Below the pieces are notes generated by a model. The model ran no database searches. It saw only the letters and a list, made by a program, of their open reading frames with translations, and had not been told where the DNA came from. A DNA stretch of 13,487 nt, from NCBI GenBank assembly GCA_903881265.1, contig CAIRSV010000347.1:1-13487 (forward strand), in the 5' to 3' direction. Every line of letters begins with the position of its first letter. The first letter of the stretch is position 1. A program made the position numbers and the translations under genes. Shown here piece after piece: positions 1 through 7,091 of the stretch. The stretch is from an uncultured Bacteroidota bacterium (GTDB lineage: Bacteria; Bacteroidota; Bacteroidia; Chitinophagales; Chitinophagaceae).

Positions 1-667
1 CTATTCGCACAAAAATAGAACTTAAACCCTAGCTAGAGTGTATCATACTGGAAAGATGGATAGTATGTTAGCTCAATAGCGTACGTATAGCTTACATTTC
101 TCCGTCTTACATGCAGTGCATCCTTTTCTAGCAACACGCGAAAGATGTTTATTGAAAATAATAACCTATTCAATAAACGCTTATTAATAATTGTTAATCA
201 ATTAGTTACATTATACTAAAATAATATCAAGTAGTCATTAAAATGACATACTCCAACATCAAGAGAAAGAATCAATCCCCGCCGACCAGATGATTGAAGG
301 ATCCGTATTGTAGTCACCATAAATTTGACCATCAGCTAATGACAATCAAGGCGCACTAGAAGTCACTCAGTAAAAATTTATTCCATTAAAAAGACTGCCT
401 CTATGACAGTCTGACGTAGGTTTAAAGTCTGTAAGACATTCGACGCATAAGAAATATATGGCCATAGCCTAATTTATACCTTGCTTCATTACAAAACAGA
501 CAACCGAAACTGGATTGACTTGTTGAAAATGGACTCTGATTGTGTCTCACTATGAAAACGGCAGTACAACTTGATAGTGGATATTCGTTGGATTGCCACA
601 CAAAAACATATCGGACTTCTGCGCTACATATATAAACGAATCTTCAATTGTATGCGTTGATCAGTCC
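1..667. other. Gene-poor region downstream of pyrE
   Basis: No frame on either strand holds an open stretch of 60 codons, and I recognise no tRNA, RNase P, tmRNA or SRP RNA signature. Short open stretches occur on both strands, for example a 27-codon ATG frame at 552-635 (plus) and a start-less frame of about 57 codons ending at a stop at 422 (minus). They read plausibly in several overlapping frames at once, so none can be singled out as coding. The region holds a 10-bp inverted repeat (147-178), a weaker 6-bp hairpin (392-412) and small palindromes at 29-36 and 111-121. It may be a decayed gene, an unrecognised RNA or a true spacer. No T-rich hairpin that would end pyrE transcription is visible just below 668. 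Confidence 0.5.
147..178. repeat. Perfect 10-bp inverted repeat
   Basis: GTTTATTGAA at 147-156 is matched exactly by its reverse complement TTCAATAAAC at 169-178, with a 12-base AT-rich spacer. As RNA it would form a weak, AT-rich hairpin, and neither strand has a U-run directly after it, so it is not a standard intrinsic terminator. As DNA it could be a dimeric regulator site. No gene lies close enough to assign it. Confidence 0.4.
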
Positions 668-1297
668 CTATTTGCCCCAGGCTGCAGGGTTTTCTCGCCA
701 GGTTTTAAGCTGCTCAAGCTCATCGGATGAGATTGTCTTCTTATCAAGTGATAATTCAAGTAATGCGTTGTAGTTACTGAGGCTCAATGTTTTAATATTA
801 GCATCATTAAATAATTTCACAGCGATATCGAAGCCATAAGTAAACACACTGCATAATCCAATGACCTCGCCACCGGCTGCCTTGATGGCATCGACGGCTT
901 CCATACTACTCTTGCCTGTGGAGATTAAATCTTCGATGACAACTACCTTTTGACCTGCCTCAAGCACCCCTTCAATTTGATTGCCCATTCCATGCTCTTT
1001 TGGTTTAGACCTTACATAAATAAAAGGCAGACTCAATAAATCAGCGATCAACGCACCATGCGGAATACCGGCCGTTGCCACTCCAGCAATGACGTCCGCA
1101 TCAGGAAATTCTGTAAAGACGGCGTTCGTCATTTCGCTTTTGATGAAGTCCCTAACATGAGGATACGACAGGATCTTGCGGTTATCACAATAAATTGGAC
1201 TCTTCCATCCGCTCGCCCACGTAAAAGGATTTTGAATATTTAATTTTACGGCATTAATTTGCAGCAGTTTTTCTGCCACCACTAGTTCTCGTTTCAT
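668..1297 (-). CDS. pyrE: Orotate phosphoribosyltransferase
   Basis: This cytoplasmic enzyme joins orotate to PRPP to give orotidine 5'-phosphate, the fifth step of de novo pyrimidine synthesis. The 210-residue length from this start fits the family. The PRPP-binding motif VVVIEDLISTGKSS lies at about residues 118-131, the flexible catalytic loop RSKPKEHGMGNQIEG at about 96-110, and the substrate-side segment FTWASGWKSPIYCDNR at about 25-40. The frame stays open 15 codons further upstream (to 1342), but those residues have no family character, would overlap the divergent Nudix gene and would swallow the promoter, so I chose the ATG at 1297. The gene is divergent from a Nudix hydrolase. I recall this pyrE-Nudix neighbourhood from other Bacteroidota, but that is memory rather than a check. 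The predicted leader is almost absent (see the promoter entry). Confidence 0.97.
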   Translation of the reverse strand: MKRELVVAEKLLQINAVKLNIQNPFTWASGWKSPIYCDNRKILSYPHVRDFIKSEMTNAVFTEFPDADVIAGVATAGIPHGALIADLLSLPFIYVRSKPKEHGMGNQIEGVLEAGQKVVVIEDLISTGKSSMEAVDAIKAAGGEVIGLCSVFTYGFDIAVKLFNDANIKTLSLSNYNALLELSLDKKTISSDELEQLKTWRENPAAWGK

Positions 1298-1303
1298 AGT
1301 TTG

Positions 1304-1335
1304 CAAACCTACTGAGTGAAAGTCTAATATACAAA
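1304..1335 (-). promoter_or_regulatory. Predicted Bacteroidota-type promoter of pyrE with overlapping palindrome
   Basis: Read on the minus strand, TTTG (1335-1332) is followed after 20 bases by TAGGTTTG (1311-1304). This is an exact match to the Bacteroidota consensus -33 TTTG and -7 TAnnTTTG at normal spacing. The -7 element ends only six bases before the pyrE ATG, so the start point should fall within a few bases of the start codon. The -33 element touches the first codon of the divergent Nudix gene. The perfect palindrome GTTTGCAAAC (1299-1308) overlaps the -7 element and could be an operator. The promoter is inferred from consensus only. Confidence 0.6.
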
Positions 1336-1961
1336 TGAACATGAGTCTGATTAAAATTATTCTGAATAATAAACGTATCCTCCTTACTGAAGACTATCAG
1401 GCTGCTATACAGCAGTTTTCGATGAACAATGCCTTTATCATGTTCAATTTTACCCGACAAAAAGCCTCTGACCTCGTTGATTTACTGATGATTTCTGAGT
1501 TAGAGGATGCTATCATCGTCGGCGATCCTGAAAAGAACCTCGATACGCTAAAGCGCGCATTCAGGGTCATCAAGGCGGGCGGTGGCGTCGTATTCAATAA
1601 TAGGAATGAGTTATTATTTATTTATCGTCGCAAAAAATGGGATTTACCTAAAGGCAAATTAGATCAAGGGGAAAGCATTGAGAAATGCGCTGTGAGAGAA
1701 GTGTATGAGGAAACAGGTATCCGCAATCCTGAAATTGTCCGGAAACTTTGCAATACCTACCATTTATACCTAGAAACCTCCGTGATTCTAAAAGAAACCG
1801 TTTGGTATCTCATGTTTACAGAGAATACGTGGCTCAAACCTCAGCGGGAAGAAGGTATTAAAAAGGCGATATGGGTGCATAAGAACAATATCAGGTATCA
1901 ATTGCGAAACACCTACCCTTCTATTATCGACATTTTTGAAGTGCTTCTCAGCGAAGACTAA
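1335..1961 (+). CDS. Nudix hydrolase (pyrE-adjacent type)
   Basis: Nudix enzymes are cytoplasmic Mg2+-dependent pyrophosphohydrolases that cleave a nucleoside diphosphate linked to another group; the substrate here cannot be read from sequence. The Nudix box is complete at residues 107-129: G107, five residues, E113, seven residues, then REVYEETGI (121-129), with the metal-binding glutamates present. It is preceded by the usual strand AGGGVVFNN and the WDLPKGK turn. About 80 residues come before the Nudix fold, giving 208 residues in all, so this is a longer form with an N-terminal region I do not recognise. A second ATG two codons in (1341) is an equally possible start. The gene is divergent from pyrE with a very short gap, so the two may share control. 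A housekeeping or sanitation role is inference. Confidence 0.9.
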   Translation: MNMSLIKIILNNKRILLTEDYQAAIQQFSMNNAFIMFNFTRQKASDLVDLLMISELEDAIIVGDPEKNLDTLKRAFRVIKAGGGVVFNNRNELLFIYRRKKWDLPKGKLDQGESIEKCAVREVYEETGIRNPEIVRKLCNTYHLYLETSVILKETVWYLMFTENTWLKPQREEGIKKAIWVHKNNIRYQLRNTYPSIIDIFEVLLSED

Positions 1962-2062
1962 TCATCGCACCTAAACGCAATGCCGTGGAAGATTTAGAGA
2001 ACCAAGGTATTTACACAAATAACTTTTATAGTGCACCCAAACACGTTAGTCTACCTGAATAA
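1961..2062 (+). other. Short coding-like stretch after the Nudix gene
   Basis: Directly after the Nudix stop codon, the frame beginning at 1961 (minus one relative to the Nudix frame) reads 33 sense codons of good-looking composition, starting IIAPKRNAVEDLENQG and ending SAPKHVSLPE before TAA at 2060-2062. It has no ATG; a GTG at 1985 would give about 25 residues. The Nudix protein already looks complete without it, and I see no slippery sequence. It could be a gene remnant, a tiny ORF or chance. Confidence 0.15.
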
Positions 2063-2111
2063 ATAGGCATACAAACCCGTTTCAATGTGTTTATGTACTT
2101 TTACAAACGAT

Positions 2112-2480
2112 ATGAGTGAACACCTCCCCAAACTCAGCGATACAAACCTGCAGCCTTATTTCAATAGGGCCGAAATTGTGCAACAGACAGCTGAGCAAAT
2201 CATGAAGGATTTCGGGGTGTTTGGTCTACGTATCAACTTTTCAGGCAATATTGAACATGCCTACTCTGAATTGCACACGCAATTAATTGCCCAGATTGAT
2301 GAACTGATTAAAACATCGTATTCAACCTTAATTGGCGTCTTGTATCGCATTGACCTATCGGAAGAGGAGCTGCATAAAGGCACAATAGAATTACCCAATT
2401 ATAATCAGGTTGAAGCTATGGCGCATCTGATTATTGTTCGAGAACTTAAAAAGGTGCTAAGCCGCAAATTCTATTCTTAA
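2112..2480 (+). CDS. Conserved-looking protein of unknown function
   Basis: I cannot name this family. The protein has 122 residues from the ATG at 2112; an in-frame ATG at 2085 would add nine residues of weak character (MCLCTFTND). It has no signal peptide or membrane segment, so it is probably cytoplasmic. The N-terminal half carries RAEIVQQTAEQIMKDFGVFG and GLRINFSG. The C-terminal half is predicted to be mostly helical, with ELHTQLIAQIDELIK, LIGVLYRIDLSEEELHKG and a basic end, IIVRELKKVLSRKFYS. The LYRIDLSEE and REL-KVL-R pattern feels familiar from Bacteroidota hypothetical proteins, but I have no functional anchor. It lies 19 bp upstream of a second Nudix hydrolase on the same strand, so the two are probably co-transcribed. 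The 150 bp before it hold only a weak -7-like TAACTTTT at 2020-2027. Confidence 0.75.
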   Translation: MSEHLPKLSDTNLQPYFNRAEIVQQTAEQIMKDFGVFGLRINFSGNIEHAYSELHTQLIAQIDELIKTSYSTLIGVLYRIDLSEEELHKGTIELPNYNQVEAMAHLIIVRELKKVLSRKFYS

Positions 2481-2499
2481 AACAACCTATTTTAGACCT

Positions 2500-2940
2500 A
2501 TGAAACGCTTCAATATTCGAGTTTATGGCATTTGGATTAACGACAGGCAACAAATTCTTGTGAGTGATGAACGGATTGGCGATTTTAAGTTTACTAAATT
2601 TCCTGGCGGAGGGCTCGAATTCGGTGAAGGCATCAAAGATTGCCTGATAAGAGAATGGAAGGAAGAACTCAATATCGACATCGAAGTAGGTAATCATATT
2701 TATACAACAGATTTCTTTCAGCTATCAGCATTTGACCAGACGTCGCAGATTATTAGCATCTATTATAACGTACGACCAATAGATGCCAAACCTCTTATTG
2801 ACCTGCGTGAAAGGGTGTTTGACTTTCACGGAAACGGACATGAAGAAATAACCTTTAGGCAACTCCCCCTTCAGCAATTTTCAGCAATGGATGTAAGTCT
2901 CCCCATTGACAAAATCGTTGCTACCCTAATTACCAAATGA
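2500..2940 (+). CDS. Nudix hydrolase, short form
   Basis: This is a compact 146-residue cytoplasmic Nudix-fold hydrolase. The Nudix box spans residues 37-59: G37, five residues, E43, seven residues, then REWKEELNI (51-59). The metal-binding E52, E55 and E56 are present; the glycine normally second from last is Asn58, which many members tolerate. The fold opens with a strand carrying VYGIWIND and the segment FTKFPGGGLEFGEG. The substrate is not readable, although the small size and the NDRQQILVSDER strand resemble broad-specificity house-cleaning or MutT/ADP-ribose-type members. It follows the unknown 122-residue protein by 19 bp, probably in one transcript, and is unlike the upstream Nudix protein in length and in its flanking sequence, so the two are not a recent duplication. 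Confidence 0.9.
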   Translation: MKRFNIRVYGIWINDRQQILVSDERIGDFKFTKFPGGGLEFGEGIKDCLIREWKEELNIDIEVGNHIYTTDFFQLSAFDQTSQIISIYYNVRPIDAKPLIDLRERVFDFHGNGHEEITFRQLPLQQFSAMDVSLPIDKIVATLITK

Positions 2941-3024
2941 TCAAGAAAGCTTTAGAGCGTGTCGATTTTTCTCATTTGTGCGGTAATTGAATTAAATTCG
3001 CAGCCCCACAAGACTTTCCCCACC

Positions 3025-5661
3025 ATGAACAAAATAAGTACCCTCTTATTTTTCTTTCTGTTTTTGCATACGACATCCTATGCACAATGCAGTTTAACCA
3101 TCAATGCATATCCCTACAATCAAGGCTTTGAAAGTGGTACAGGCAGCTGGGTTAGCGGCGGCACAGGTAACGACTGGGCGTTGGGCACACCTTCCAAAGC
3201 CTTTATCACGAGCGCTGGGGGTGGTACAAAATGTTGGGTTACTGGAGGCTTATCGGGGTCTGCATACACCAACGGTGCGCGATCGTATGTGATGAGTCCT
3301 TGTTTTGACTTTACGAGTCTTGCCAATCCAGTCATTTCATTTAAAATCTATTGGGATTGCGAAAATACCTACGACGGCGCTTCGTTTCAGTCTTCTATTG
3401 ATAATGGTGTGACATGGAACAATGTTGGCAGTGATACAGACCCAACCGATTGCATGACACAAAATTGGTTTAACAATCCTAGCATTATCAATCTAGCAAC
3501 ATTAGCCAATCCAAAAGTTGGTTGGGCAGGTTCTTCGTTACCAACCTCAGGTTCTTGTCAGGGAGGAGGCGGCAGCGGTGGATGGGTAATCGCGAAGCAT
3601 TGCTTGGGTAACTTGTCAGGACAAGCCTCGGTACGTTTTAGGTTTGTCTTTGGCGCAGGCACAACATGTAATAACTTTGATGGCGTCGCATTTGACGATA
3701 TCAAGATTGAAAATGCACCATTGAATGTTGCCAATTACACATTTGCATGCACGAATACATCCTTACAATATCAATTTACTAATAGTTCAACACCGTGTCC
3801 GAATAATTTCGTCTGGAATTTCGGCGACCCTGCGTCAGGCACTAACAATGGTACGGGTGTTCAAAATCCAACTCATACCTTCTCCTCAGCCGGCACATAT
3901 ACGGTAACCCTGACGGTTAGCGGCCCATGCAACGGAACTTCGACCATTACCAAGGTCATTTCAACACCTGGACTTACCTTGAGTACGACGAATCTTCCAT
4001 GCTGGAATTCGGTGAGTGGTTCTATCAATGCCACAGCGGTAAATAGTACCGGCATCACAAATTATAGTGTACAACCAGGTGGCATAACCAATACAACTGG
4101 CCTGTTTGGCAATTTGAGCCCTGGTACATATACTGTCAGTTACACCGATGCGTCTGGATGTTCATCCTCTTCGTCAACAACGATTACTTCAGCACCTGCG
4201 ATCCTATGGAATTCGCTTACAAGCACCAATATTACTTGTAACGGACTTCAAAATGGCAAGATTATCGGAACAGCAACTGGCGGCACGGGCGCTATCACTT
4301 ATCAACTCAATCCTTCTGGTGTTACTAATAGCACGGGTAGTTTCACAAATCTTACAGCAGGCACATACACCATCATTGCGCAAGATGCGAGCGGGTGCAG
4401 TCTTAGTTCTATTAAAACAATTATTGAACCATCTGCCATCAATCTTGTTTCGGCTACGGCATTAAACGTGCTTTGTCATGGAGCTACTAACGGAAGCCTT
4501 AGTATTGTGTATGCCGGAGGTACTAGCCCCTTGACCTACACATTAAATCCAATTGGGGCAACCAATTCAAGTGGCTCATTTCCTAATTTAGGTACCGGCC
4601 TATTTACTATAACCTGCACTGATGTAAATGGTTGTTCGAAATCTGGTGTGTATACGATCACCGAACCCACGCAATTAATTATCAATTCGATCACAGTGAC
4701 GCAACCAAGTTGCAATCCGAATAACAATGGCACCGCATTCATCAATGCCTCTGGCGGCACCACACCCTTTAATTATTCGATCGGCGGCCTTTTTGGAAGT
4801 AATAACTTTTTTGGCAGCTTGACATCAACTACCTACAATGTTGTCGTGAAAGATGGTAACGGATGTACGGTTAGTTCGTCCATTGTGTTACAAAGTTTGA
4901 ATGCACCAAGCTTCCAATCTGTGGTTGAACAGGATCTAACGTGCGCCGAAAATCAAGATGGGAGTATACGGGTAAGTGCGAATAGCAATTCTACTATACA
5001 GGAATATTCATTATCACCGGGAGGATATATCAATACAAATGGCAATTTCACTTCCTTAGCAGCCGGCACTTATATTATTACTGTCACCGATGCCGATGGA
5101 TGTACGAACACATCGCAGTCTGTGATCAATGCACCTGATAAATTAGTCATCAACCAAGTAGACTATATCAATGACTCGTGCGGGAGTTATGCTGAAGGCC
5201 GACTCATTTTTCATGTCAGCGGAGGAACGGGTTCGTATACGTATCAAATAAATCCGGGTGCTATTCTTCAAACAACACCAATCTTTACCAATCTAGGTAT
5301 TGGAGATTATAGAATACAAGTCACTGATGCCAATGGATGCAGTACGAATTCTCAAGTCAGAATTACAGAAAAGATTTGTTGTGAAAATGTGTTCATGCCA
5401 AATGCATTCTCACCGAATAACGATGGACGAAATGATGAATTTGCCATCCGAGGCACCAATGGGATTGAATTAAAAGATTTCCTGATTTTCAATAGATGGG
5501 GTGAATGCGTTTTCAAAAGCCGCTATCTATTTGACAATTGGAATGGGCATTACAAAGGAGAAGATGCAGAAATGGGCACTTATTATTATCTCGTTCGTTA
5601 TTACTGCCAAAGTACGGGCAGGCTCTACACATTAAAAGGTGATGTAATTCTTATTCGATAA
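3025..5661 (+). CDS. Secreted SprB-repeat surface protein with CHU_C (type IX secretion, type B) C-terminus
   Basis: This is an 878-residue exported protein. A signal peptide (MNKISTLLFFFLFLHTTSYA, likely cut before QC) marks the true start; the 22 in-frame codons upstream lack signal character. Residues about 21-230 form an adhesion or MAM-like beta module (PYNQGFESGTGSW near its start, VAFDDIKIENA at its end). A PKD domain lies at about 235-312 (FVWNFGDPASG, HTFSSAGTYTVTLTV). Six SprB-type repeats of about 78 residues run from about 324 to 783. The last 93 residues are a CHU_C domain (VFMPNAFSPNNDGRND, FNRWGECVF, WNGHYKGEDAEMGTYYY), the gliding-motility-associated signal that sends cargo through the type IX system and anchors it at the cell surface. 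A role in adhesion or matrix is inference from domain content. The gene stands alone, 84 bp after the Nudix gene, and no type IX component lies beside it. Confidence 0.93.
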   Translation: MNKISTLLFFFLFLHTTSYAQCSLTINAYPYNQGFESGTGSWVSGGTGNDWALGTPSKAFITSAGGGTKCWVTGGLSGSAYTNGARSYVMSPCFDFTSLANPVISFKIYWDCENTYDGASFQSSIDNGVTWNNVGSDTDPTDCMTQNWFNNPSIINLATLANPKVGWAGSSLPTSGSCQGGGGSGGWVIAKHCLGNLSGQASVRFRFVFGAGTTCNNFDGVAFDDIKIENAPLNVANYTFACTNTSLQYQFTNSSTPCPNNFVWNFGDPASGTNNGTGVQNPTHTFSSAGTYTVTLTVSGPCNGTSTITKVISTPGLTLSTTNLPCWNSVSGSINATAVNSTGITNYSVQPGGITNTTGLFGNLSPGTYTVSYTDASGCSSSSSTTITSAPAILWNSLTSTNITCNGLQNGKIIGTATGGTGAITYQLNPSGVTNSTGSFTNLTAGTYTIIAQDASGCSLSSIKTIIEPSAINLVSATALNVLCHGATNGSLSIVYAGGTSPLTYTLNPIGATNSSGSFPNLGTGLFTITCTDVNGCSKSGVYTITEPTQLIINSITVTQPSCNPNNNGTAFINASGGTTPFNYSIGGLFGSNNFFGSLTSTTYNVVVKDGNGCTVSSSIVLQSLNAPSFQSVVEQDLTCAENQDGSIRVSANSNSTIQEYSLSPGGYINTNGNFTSLAAGTYIITVTDADGCTNTSQSVINAPDKLVINQVDYINDSCGSYAEGRLIFHVSGGTGSYTYQINPGAILQTTPIFTNLGIGDYRIQVTDANGCSTNSQVRITEKICCENVFMPNAFSPNNDGRNDEFAIRGTNGIELKDFLIFNRWGECVFKSRYLFDNWNGHYKGEDAEMGTYYYLVRYYCQSTGRLYTLKGDVILIR
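3994..5373 (+). repeat. Six tandem SprB-type repeat units
   Basis: Six units of 233-237 bp begin near 3994, 4231, 4468, 4702, 4935 and 5172. Each has a Cys-containing opening (LPCWNS, ITCNG, VLCHG, PSCNP, LTCAE, DSCGS), mid-unit strands such as GGTGAITYQLNPSG, and a close of the form AGTY-I-V-D--GC. The units are diverged at DNA level, so this is an old domain array rather than a recent slippage repeat. The fourth unit departs most from the NPSG/NPIG strand, and the fifth has lost the GGTG turn. Confidence 0.8.
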
Positions 5662-5756
5662 TTGCATCGTTTCTAAAACAGCTTGCAATGTTTCGGTGTA
5701 ACAGAGAAAGACACACAACAAAACGAAGACTGCTGAAAGAAAAGCGGCACGTTTGT

Positions 5757-6299
5757 TTATGGCAGAAGATTTGCACTCACAGTAACCATTACTTTATCAC
5801 TCATTAAGATACCGTTGCCCCCCACTTTCCAATCAAGACGATTGAGTTGAAATGCAGTGAGTATAGCGATAGAATTGCCGTTCTTATTGACAAAGACATC
5901 GGTTGTGACTTTTTTTGAAATCCCTTTGATAGATACTAACCACTCTACTTTATAAGAGCCCCCTACTTGATTTGAGCCGACCTTAAGTGCCTTCATTGTC
6001 ATTGTCGGGAACCTTGTGACATTAAAAAACTCTTCCTTATCTCTTAGATGAGCATCCCGCATCGAATTTTCTGTGTTCACCGACCTTGCTTGAATAACAC
6101 CATTGAACGTAGAATGCTCGACGTGTTTTTCATCAAGAGACACAGCAGCGGAGACATCCTTAAATTTGCCATTCACCGTCATTCCAGCATTTTTAATTTT
6201 AAACGAAACAGCCACATTTTGAACATTCGTCCACAGCTGCGCCGATACAGTAAAGGTTAAAAACAAGAGACAGCATAAAGCGATAGAGCACGTTTTCAA
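5757..6299 (-). CDS. YceI-family periplasmic protein
   Basis: YceI-like proteins are periplasmic lipocalin-like barrels; structurally studied members bind isoprenoid or quinone-like lipids. This 180-residue protein has a clear signal peptide (MKTCSIALCCLLFLTFTVSA, cut before Q). The YceI pattern follows: VSFKIKNAGMTVNGKFKDVSA near the N-terminus, then the segment ENSMRDAHLRDKEEFFNVTRFP, which matches the family's signature of oriented polar residues before FFD/FFN, then FPTMTMKALKV and a strand-rich C-terminal half ending VMVTVSANLLP. The length is normal for the family. It is the last gene of a tight minus-strand group, five bases after the stop of the barrel-like protein, and it converges with the repeat protein gene. 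The ligand is unknown. Its place behind msrB and msrA suggests a link to envelope redox stress, which is inference. Confidence 0.9.
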   Translation of the reverse strand: MKTCSIALCCLLFLTFTVSAQLWTNVQNVAVSFKIKNAGMTVNGKFKDVSAAVSLDEKHVEHSTFNGVIQARSVNTENSMRDAHLRDKEEFFNVTRFPTMTMKALKVGSNQVGGSYKVEWLVSIKGISKKVTTDVFVNKNGNSIAILTAFQLNRLDWKVGGNGILMSDKVMVTVSANLLP

Positions 6300-6304
6300 G
6301 GTTA

Positions 6305-7075
6305 CTATTTTTTTAGGTTAAAAATGTAATTCACCCCGACACCGAAACAAAGCGACTTCATTCGATAACGATCGATGCCTATGACAGTGCCTAACGTGTT
6401 CGTATACAACACAGGATTATCAATGGTATATTCGTAATTGAGGCTTGAAAAACCAGCTTTCAATCGTATATTTTTCTTATACAAATAGGAAAGCATCAAT
6501 TCATTGTAGAATGAACCACGATTATATGCGCTAAACAACAACACATTTCTTGGAGAAGGTTTGGCATTCGTGGATCGTGTCGCATCGCTATGCTCACCAT
6601 AGGTTAAGGTCGAAGACTTAGCCCCTCCGAACGCGAATCCAGCTAAATCCATATTAAAATCAATGACCCACTTTGAATTCAATTCATATCGCAGATACAA
6701 CACAGCATTCATGGTATTCACCTGCGTTGTGGATACGTTTAGCGTATCAATATTTTTTGAAATTTGTTTCATAAATAACGAACCTAAGCCAGTTTGCCCA
6801 CTGCTTAATATAGGGTCATCCGTCACATAATTTATATTCTTCCCACCGAATGATGAGGTAAATCTTGCGCCAAGTCCAACTTGTAGATGTTTCTGATTTT
6901 TTCCTAGCTTCCAATATTGATTTGCTGCCAAAGACGCGAAGGATAGGTAAGCATTCGAGCCGATAGAAATGCCGGCTTCTGAGGTAGTTTGTTTTATACA
7001 AGCATTTTTCTTGTTCAAGGCATTTGCATGTATGCCAATGACTGCGAGTAGGGAAAGGATAAATAATTTCTTCAT
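6305..7075 (-). CDS. Predicted outer-membrane beta-barrel protein of unknown function
   Basis: I do not recognise a named family. The 256-residue protein begins with a signal peptide (MKKLFILSLLAVIGIHANA). The rest alternates in barrel-like amphipathic strands, such as LQVGLGARFTSSFGG, MNAVLYLRYELNSKWVIDFNMDLAGFAFGG (spanning about 124-153), NELMLSYLYKKNIRLKAGFS and a last strand CFGVGVNYIFNLKK. The final strand has an aromatic residue near the end but is followed by NLKK, so it does not close on the classical terminal Phe. Sixteen bases separate it from msrA upstream and five from yceI downstream, so it is almost certainly in the same transcript. I have an impression that such barrels accompany YceI proteins elsewhere in Bacteroidota, which is unchecked. 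It may be a pore or a structural barrel serving the same envelope process. Confidence 0.8.
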   Translation of the reverse strand: MKKLFILSLLAVIGIHANALNKKNACIKQTTSEAGISIGSNAYLSFASLAANQYWKLGKNQKHLQVGLGARFTSSFGGKNINYVTDDPILSSGQTGLGSLFMKQISKNIDTLNVSTTQVNTMNAVLYLRYELNSKWVIDFNMDLAGFAFGGAKSSTLTYGEHSDATRSTNAKPSPRNVLLFSAYNRGSFYNELMLSYLYKKNIRLKAGFSSLNYEYTIDNPVLYTNTLGTVIGIDRYRMKSLCFGVGVNYIFNLKK

Positions 7076-7091
7076 AATTCGTGACCCGAAT

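Noticed and set aside
392..412. AGACTG...CAGTCT hairpin in the gene-poor region
   Set aside because: A 6-bp stem with a 9-base loop is expected by chance in several hundred bases, and it has no T-run or gene context.
552..635. 27-codon ATG frame starting MKTAVQLDSGYSLDCHTK, considered as a small peptide gene
   Set aside because: It is too short to support, overlapping frames on both strands read equally well, and it has no export or processing genes nearby.
2959..3024. In-frame 22-codon upstream extension of the repeat protein
   Set aside because: The ATG at 3025 begins a textbook signal peptide; the extension would bury it and has no pattern of its own.
3104..4763. Several 60-105 codon frames on both strands within the repeat-protein gene
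   Set aside because: These are shadows of a long, well-supported coding region with repeated, low-complexity composition.
5661..5689. ATTGCA...TGCAAT inverted repeat right after the repeat-protein stop, as a terminator
   Set aside because: The stem is only 6 bp and AT-rich, the loop is 17 bases and no T-run follows, so it is not convincing as an intrinsic terminator.
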